Origin: Antedon bifida
Taxonomy: Eukaryota > Echinodermata > Crinoidea > Comatulida > Antedonidae
DNA: 64,000 nt
Direction of reading: 5' to 3'
NCBI GenBank assembly: GCA_963402885.1
Contig: OY727095.1
Location: 18,419,001 to 18,483,000 of the forward strand
Below are positions 58,440 through 64,000 of the stretch, in pieces (position 1 is the first letter of the stretch; each line of letters starts with the position of its first letter). The notes beneath the pieces were generated by a model. It was not told where the DNA came from and did not search any database. It saw only the letters and a program-made list of their open reading frames with translations. A program made the translations under genes and the position numbers.

Positions 58440-59026
58440 TTTCCGAATTTTTAGAATGAAGATGTATCTAGAGTCACTACCAGATTGTCAATGGAAGGAT
58501 GAACAAAAACGGTCCGAACTTCACACATCAATGGATGCAGAACCATCTAAGACCGTATCGTCCTTTGACCTAGAGTCGCTTGAAGATTTCCAATAAAGCC
58601 ACAACCTCAACACATCATGTTAGTGTGCCATTGCTATCTGAAAGGGACCCATCTTTCCGAAAAAGGGTCACATGAATAGACAAACCTTTTCCAGGCGATT
58701 CAACTAATCTAGCACTAGTAGAATACTACAGTAGAGTAAATTTTAAAAAAACAAAGAGAAGTAATAACAGAAACAGAATAACAGCGGGAACAGAATATAT
58801 CAGAACTGCAAACAGTACAAAGATGGCAGCAAAACAGAGACTTGCCACACAAACCTCACATGCTGATCTCCTGTTAAATGGAAGGAACGCCAATCCTAGA
58901 GGCATGAAACAGATACAAAATATAAAGTATAGCATGAAAGAGAAAGAAAAGGGACATCCTGCAGGACAAAATACAGCAGACGAATTACAAGCGATTTTGA
59001 CGAAGCTTGCGACAATGAATTTGTAA
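58440..59026 (+). pseudogene. N-terminal half of an unrecognised multi-copy protein, copy 1
   Basis: Frames broken by indels carry CQWKDEQKRSELHTSMDAEP, a SSFDLESLEDFQ stop, then AAKQRLATQTSHADLLLNGR and a MKQIQNIKYSMKEKEKG stretch ending in TKLATMNL. The same text occurs with better continuity at 59515-60478, so this is a tandem, partial copy. It probably belongs with the downstream family members. Confidence 0.6.
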
Positions 59027-59514
59027 AGAAAAAGTAGATCAAAACGAAAACAGCTACTTATTTCTCAATATTTTGTTTACGATTTTTCACCCATTAAGAT
59101 TCTATTAAATGTGTTAGATCCCTATACTGTACCCCTGTGATTGATTGTTTATTACCTGTGAGTAAGCAGCACAGAAATTAGACCCCTACAAAATTTAGTT
59201 CAAGGACCTGTGGAGTATCACCTTTGCAGCTAAGGTTGGGTCTCTGGAATGTGACTTATCATCATTAAAAAGTCAGATACTGAGACACCAACACTTGCAT
59301 TTACGTTATGTGTATTATTTCACAGAGTATGATTTTGCACCTGTAACAAATGTTTTGCAAAAAAAGATTAGACGCCTACCTCAATTAATTAATAAAAAGT
59401 AGCAAATCTTAAAAAATTGACGAAATCTTTGAACTTGCTTAATCCATTTATTTTATTATAATAGGTGTACCATCATCTAATGCAAAACAACATAAATATG
59501 AAGATATATGTTCA

Positions 59515-60478
59515 TCGTCTGACCTAGATTCAGTGCCAGAATTTCACTGGAAGGATGAACAAAAATGGTCCAAAATTCCCACATCATTGGATGCTGAACC
59601 ATCTAGGACCGTATCGTCCTCTAACCTAGAGTTGCTTGAAGATTTCAAATGGAGGAATAAATTCTACACATCACATCCACCCTCGGTATCCCCGGACAGA
59701 AGTTGTACAACTATGTCAAGGACGGGGTATCAAATTGACAGGTAGATTTCTTGGAATCCGTCGCATGAGACAAATTTTGGTACACACCCCAATTAGTGAA
59801 GTTGTCAATGAGGTTCCTTGTGGCATAAAAGAAAATATTGCATTTGTTGTAGACAATGGAGAAAACTTTGCACTCAGGGCAGACAGTATTTTTTATGATG
59901 ACTGTGGTACTTGGCATTCATCTCAAACTACAACACCTCGGACAATAATTGCTATGAATGGCGTTATGATGACTGTGGCTAAACAGGATGGTGTGTACTG
60001 TACAAAGGTAAAAGGTGCCTGGAAACCAATGAACCCACAACCTTAACACACCATTTTAGTGTGCCGTTGCTTTCCGAAAAAGGGTCACATGGATTGACAA
60101 ACCTTTTCCAGACGAGTCAACTTATTTAGCGCTAGTAGAATACCTGGGTAAATTTCCAAAAACAAAGAGAAGTCACGGAAACAGAACAACAGCGGGAACC
60201 GAATATATCAGAACTGCAAACAGTACAATGATGGCAGCAAAATAGAGACTTTCTGCCACACAAGCTCCAAGAGACGTTCATGTTGATCTCCTGTTAAATG
60301 GAAGGAACGCCAATTCTAGAGACATGAAACAGATACGAAATATAAAGTATAGCATGAAGAAAAAAGAAAAGGGACATCCTGCAGGACAAAATACAGCAGA
60401 CGAATTACAAGCGATTTTGACAAAGCTTGCGACAATGAATTTCCCACGTAGAGGCATGATGGCACCACACATACTTTA
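59515..60478 (+). pseudogene. N-terminal half of the unrecognised protein, copy 2
   Basis: It contains VPEFHWKDEQKWSKIPTSLD, LLEDFKWRN and an open stretch at 59636-60046 with EVVQLCQGRGIKLTGRF, FYDDCGTWHSSQT and VAKQDGVYCTKVKGAWKPMN, ending DPQP-like (NPQP). After a stop come ALVEYLGKFPKTKRSHGN, EYIRTANSTMMAAK and SMKKKEKGHPAGQN. The protein-like text changes frame several times. I recall similar multi-copy proteins in invertebrates with a GLYC...PLDPQP segment but cannot name the family. Confidence 0.6.
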
Positions 60479-60479
60479 A

Positions 60480-61064
60480 ATGAGTAAACTGCGATACAAA
60501 GATGGAAAAGGTGATCCTGGAGGATTTACATTTCTAGACAGGAACAACATTCCACGAAATATTCTGCCAAGGTACCGAGGCAATCGGCTTCATATTTTGT
60601 TTGACAATGCAGGAATGCTCATTCAGCATCATGACCTTTTTATGGAACTAAGATCAGGTACTTCTCTTGGTGGATTATGTGCATCATTGATAAAAAATTT
60701 TGGTAGCAATGGCAAAGGCGGAGTTACAAGTATTGGGCCTCATAGGAAAACATTTAACTGGGTCATGGATGAGAAAATTAATCATATTGAAGACATTACA
60801 GTTGTAAAGGAATTAATAAAACGTTTAAAAGAAACTCGGACAAACCCAACAACCATCCTAAAGATGAAAAATGATTTCTTTGGCGAGGAGATAGTCGTTG
60901 ACAATGTATTAACGAAGCTTAGAGCAGTAAACACCTCTGACGAACAATTTAGCTCCCTAATAAAAGGCTGCATAGAGAGTGCCGTGCTTGTTTTAGAGAG
61001 GCAGTACGAAAAGTATTTCAACTTAAAGATTACGGAAACCTTTAAAAAAGAAAGACTTTTATGA
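60480..61064 (+). pseudogene. Conserved C-terminal region of the unrecognised family, copy 1 (open 194 codons)
   Basis: The frame begins MSKLRYKDGKGDPGGFTF and has PRYRGNRLHILFDNAG, SLGGLCASLIKNF, an NDFFGEEIV motif near residue 128, and ends FNLKITETFKKERLL. It continues directly from copy 2 of the N-terminal half, after a stop. The GNR-x-H-x-x-F-x-x-AG and D-x-FGE words recur in the neighbouring copy, which shows they are the conserved core. It stops before the ARVHNIEAE region seen downstream. Open but probably truncated; function unknown. Confidence 0.6.
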
Positions 61065-61182
61065 CCTTTTGACCTCATATGCAATCACCCTATAGGACCA
61101 TAATTTGACACAATATTTACATTATAAAGATTAATAACACTGTTAATATTGGCCGGAAGACATTGAATTTGGTATCATTTTA

Positions 61183-62775
61183 ATGCTAACTAATGTTAGT
61201 GCTCTTAGTAAAATAATTGCATTGGATGAACTGGCAGGTGGAACGCACGTAGATTATGCAGATCAAATTGATGAATGCATTTGTCATTTAGCCACAATTT
61301 ATAGTAAAATACATGATAAGGATGTTCAAGAAATTCAACATCAGTTAATTGATAAGATTAAATCAACAATGACAGACAGAGCGGCAGTTAATCATGCAAC
61401 GGTTGCTTTAATTGAGAAGATATGGAAGACGACTTTAACTGAACTAAACTGCCATCTTCACCCGTTGGAAACTATCGCAAGAGACTGTAACAGTGTTTTG
61501 AATAATTTGGAAAAGCAACAAAGTAATCAACACAAAGATTTGTATGGTCACGACTGTATCGCCCAACGCCTTGTACACAACATTAGTAAAATGCGATGGA
61601 AAGGGAGACCCCAAAGGTTTAAAAAATGCTTTACAAGGAGGAGGCTTCCAAAAAGGCTTTCTACCAAGATACCGGGGTAATCGATTGCATATAACGTTTC
61701 ACATTGCCGAGAAGCTTTTCACTGAAAAACCTTTTTTTCAAGAGTTACTCTTGAAGTCAAATTTAAGTTGCACTGCAATATGTCGTGCTATGGAACGGGT
61801 GTTTCTTACCAACTTCGCCCAGAGTGAACTGCAGGTGTTTGGCTTGGTTGGGAAATTGATATCTTCCCCTTGGATAAAAAGATTTTATGTAGCAAAGGAA
61901 TCAGAAATAAGCCACTTTGATGCATATGATGTTCAGTTCAAGAGAAGATTAAGAAGTACGCTGATAAGCCAGAGCTAACACTGTCGACCACAACCAACTG
62001 CTTTGGTGAAGTTTTAGCTGATGTCATTAAATTACAAGTCAAGCAAACCGACCCCAAGTTATTCGCTGACATGCCTAACTGCAACATTACAAGTGTTGAC
62101 TCGCCAATACGCGCATTATGAAAAATTCATAATAACGGAAGCTCTAAGGGAAAACACCTCATCTGCTCGTGTTCATAACATAGAGGCGGAGTAGATGATG
62201 GGAATGTTTTCAGCCAGACAATCTATGAAGCTAAATGCTACACTAGATTATCTTGCCTGTGGCATTATGGCTACCTGTAGAAAAAAACAAAAACAACCAC
62301 GTTTTTGCAAACATTGAATCAGCCACTAAAAATCAAATTGATGAAAACTGCTATTAAATTCGGAAGAGAGAAGAGAGAGGAGAGAAAGAAAACAGTGGTG
62401 GAAGTCGGAAAAGAAATATATAGAAGGATTAAAGACGAGAAGCAGAAAAAGAGTGATGTTGAAAGAAGAAAGTTGGAAAGAAACTTAAAATCAAAAGGAC
62501 TAACAGAAATGTTAAAGGAAAATCCAGATTGGAAAGCACAGAAAGATGAAATTAATATCATCTTGTCGGGAGAACTAAAAGGACTTATAAGTCATGCATG
62601 GTATGATGAGACAACGAAAGTAGACATTGTCTATTCTGGTAGAATAAAAAAATTCTCAAAAGGGATGTACCGTATTGAGTATTGGGGTGAGGAAGAAAGT
62701 TATGATGACGATGCCGAAAGTTACAATATTTCTATGTTTTCATTGGCAATCGATTTAACACATGGCAATAAGTAG
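61183..62775 (+). pseudogene. C-terminal region of the unrecognised family, copy 2, frame-broken
   Basis: Three frames in order: 61183-61610 (LDELAGGTHVDYADQ, HLHPLETIARDCNSVLNN and SKMR); after a shift near 61590, 61600-61975 (KCDGKGDPKGLKN, LPRYRGNRLHITFHIAE and QVFGLVGKLISSPW). After another shift, TTNCFGEVLADVIKLQVK and ENTSSARVHNIEAE, which meets an in-frame stop at 62192-62194 before MMGMFSARQ. The last part, 62305-62775, is open: a basic, coiled-coil-like segment (KREERKKTVVEVGKEIYRR) and a C-terminal acidic domain. It lies head to tail with copy 1. The linked order suggests one ancestral long protein, now dead. Confidence 0.65.
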
Positions 62776-62799
62776 TACTGTATATAATTATGTTTCCGG

Positions 62800-63205
62800 T
62801 CTCTTCTGGGAGGGGGATAAAGTTTTAAATCATTTATTTCTAATTCATCTTGATGTATAGTGTAGATACATGATCTTGCCATTCAACCTGTGTGAAAAAA
62901 AATTCATATGATTTTTATGTGTTCAAATATGCTATGTTTATGGTTCAAATATCTATTTTGGGGGGGGGGGGAGGGGGATAAAGTTTAAATATCATTTATT
63001 TCTAATTCATCTTAATGTACAGTGTAGATACACGATCTTGCCATTCAACCTGTGTGAAAAACAAATTTTAAATGATTTTATGTGTTAAAATATGTTATGT
63101 TTATGGTTCCAGTATCTCTATTATTGGGGAGGGGGGGGGGGGGGGGGTAAAGTTTAAATACATTTTCTTTCTAAATCATCTTGATATACAGATGAATGTA
63201 TTGTC
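62800..63205 (+). repeat. Tandem 165-bp repeat with G tracts
   Basis: Two full and one partial unit, each starting with a G-rich block (GGGAGGGGGATAAAG, then runs of 11-18 G around 62960 and 63130). Each continues TTTCTAATTCATCTTGATGT, ATGATCTTGCCATTCAACCT and GTTTATGGTTC. G-tract length differs between units. Confidence 0.88.
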
Positions 63206-64000
63206 TTTGATGTTATCAGTTTGATATTCAACAGGGGGAAAAAAGAATTGAAAAAGAATTACAAACAAAAAAGTTATGACTAATTATATTTTCAGAAGTA
63301 AAAAAAAGGTCACAAAATTTGATATATTTTGTATACACAATTTATCACCGAATTTGATTATTAAAATAAATCGTATAAAACAAAATAGTTGACTGATTTT
63401 GTTCATTTAAACTTTTGTTGAATTCCATTTTTTAAATAGAATTATAAAAAAATATGATTGATAGGGCCTAATATTATAGGCCTATGTTATGGCAATATAA
63501 AATTGCTTGAATATGAATTTTTTTGTCACGTACGTACCTAAATTCGATTTGTTTTTATTATACATTTTTTTTATAATTGCTATCACAGAAACTTTCGTCA
63601 AAAAATCTAAAGAGTTGTTGACTTGTCTGCTAGCGTTTGCGAATGTGCGACTGTGTAAGAGGCGACTTTAAAGTGCAACAGACCGGGCGCGCCTGGTTTG
63701 ACTAGCGAGACTCAGTCTGCTCGGCCTCTTTTTTGAACCTAGCCTAGCATACCAAAGCTTTAACTAGGACAGAACATTGTACAAACATGATGGTAAAACA
63801 TTAGCTTTTAGGTGGTGCTACTACCCTAGTCAGACCACATTCAATAACAAATATCACTTACAATCTCAGTCCAGATGTCCTTTTAGGGCGTTTTCTTTAT
63901 CAGTTGTGTGGCAAACACACATCAAGCTATCAAACGAAATTGAAAAGAACGCAAGCAAAGAACTTATAACACAAGAATCTCCTGTTCGTACGTCCGATGC
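63206..64000. other. Right-end stretch without an assigned gene
   Basis: AT-rich up to about 63590, then a more balanced segment with GGGCGCGCC near 63685. A donor-like site on the minus strand (GTAAGTGA, read from 63854-63861) follows a possible untranslated exon at about 63862-63915. That would be the 5' end of a minus-strand gene, but no coding sequence supports it. Confidence 0.3.

Overview
This is a eukaryotic, AT-rich, intron-rich and heavily repeat-laden genomic window. Intron structure, metazoan lipid and NDRG genes, tRNA-derived SINEs, L2/CR1-type LINE tails and abundant AGGCCT words suggest a marine invertebrate deuterostome, most likely an echinoderm. That assignment is inference. 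No rRNA, CRISPR or bacterial operon structure is present.

Left part (about 1-17.8 kb): an NDRG-family (N-myc downstream-regulated, alpha/beta-hydrolase fold) gene runs on the minus strand. Nine exons were reconstructed by hand with matching phases and splice sites. Its 3' end lies beyond the left edge. Its long introns hold LINE tails, a SINE, MITEs and foldback repeats.

Middle (18.28-25.26 kb): a structurally complete Mutator-like (MULE) transposon sits about 445 bp upstream of the NDRG start codon. It has near-identical terminal inverted repeats of about 82 bp, a perfect 9-bp target duplication, and a six-exon gene for an 807-residue transposase with an apparent DDE triad and SWIM zinc finger. 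Its 3' half holds an internal tandem repeat, a MITE fragment and a LINE fragment.

27.4-38.4 kb: a complete 15-exon glycerol-3-phosphate acyltransferase (GPAT3/4 type) gene on the minus strand encodes 457 residues. Its introns carry further MITEs and SINEs. NDRG and GPAT are transcribed in the same direction and look like the only ordinary host genes recovered in full exon detail.

38.6-64 kb: an accessory, repeat-dominated region. In order it holds a Ty3/gypsy-like retroelement lacking its reverse transcriptase; a minus-strand LINE fragment; a duplicated non-LTR RT module with a further-amplified internal 461-bp unit; a duplicated unknown coding fragment; a 71-bp satellite with higher-order structure; and a tandem array of exon-like units carrying a GTPase-like switch II motif (IWDxGGQ). 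It ends with a MADF-domain exon followed by tandem, broken copies of an unrecognised multi-copy protein family and a G-run-bearing 165-bp tandem repeat.

Exons were found by reading splice sites and codon phase directly. Family names come from recall of family motifs without any database search.
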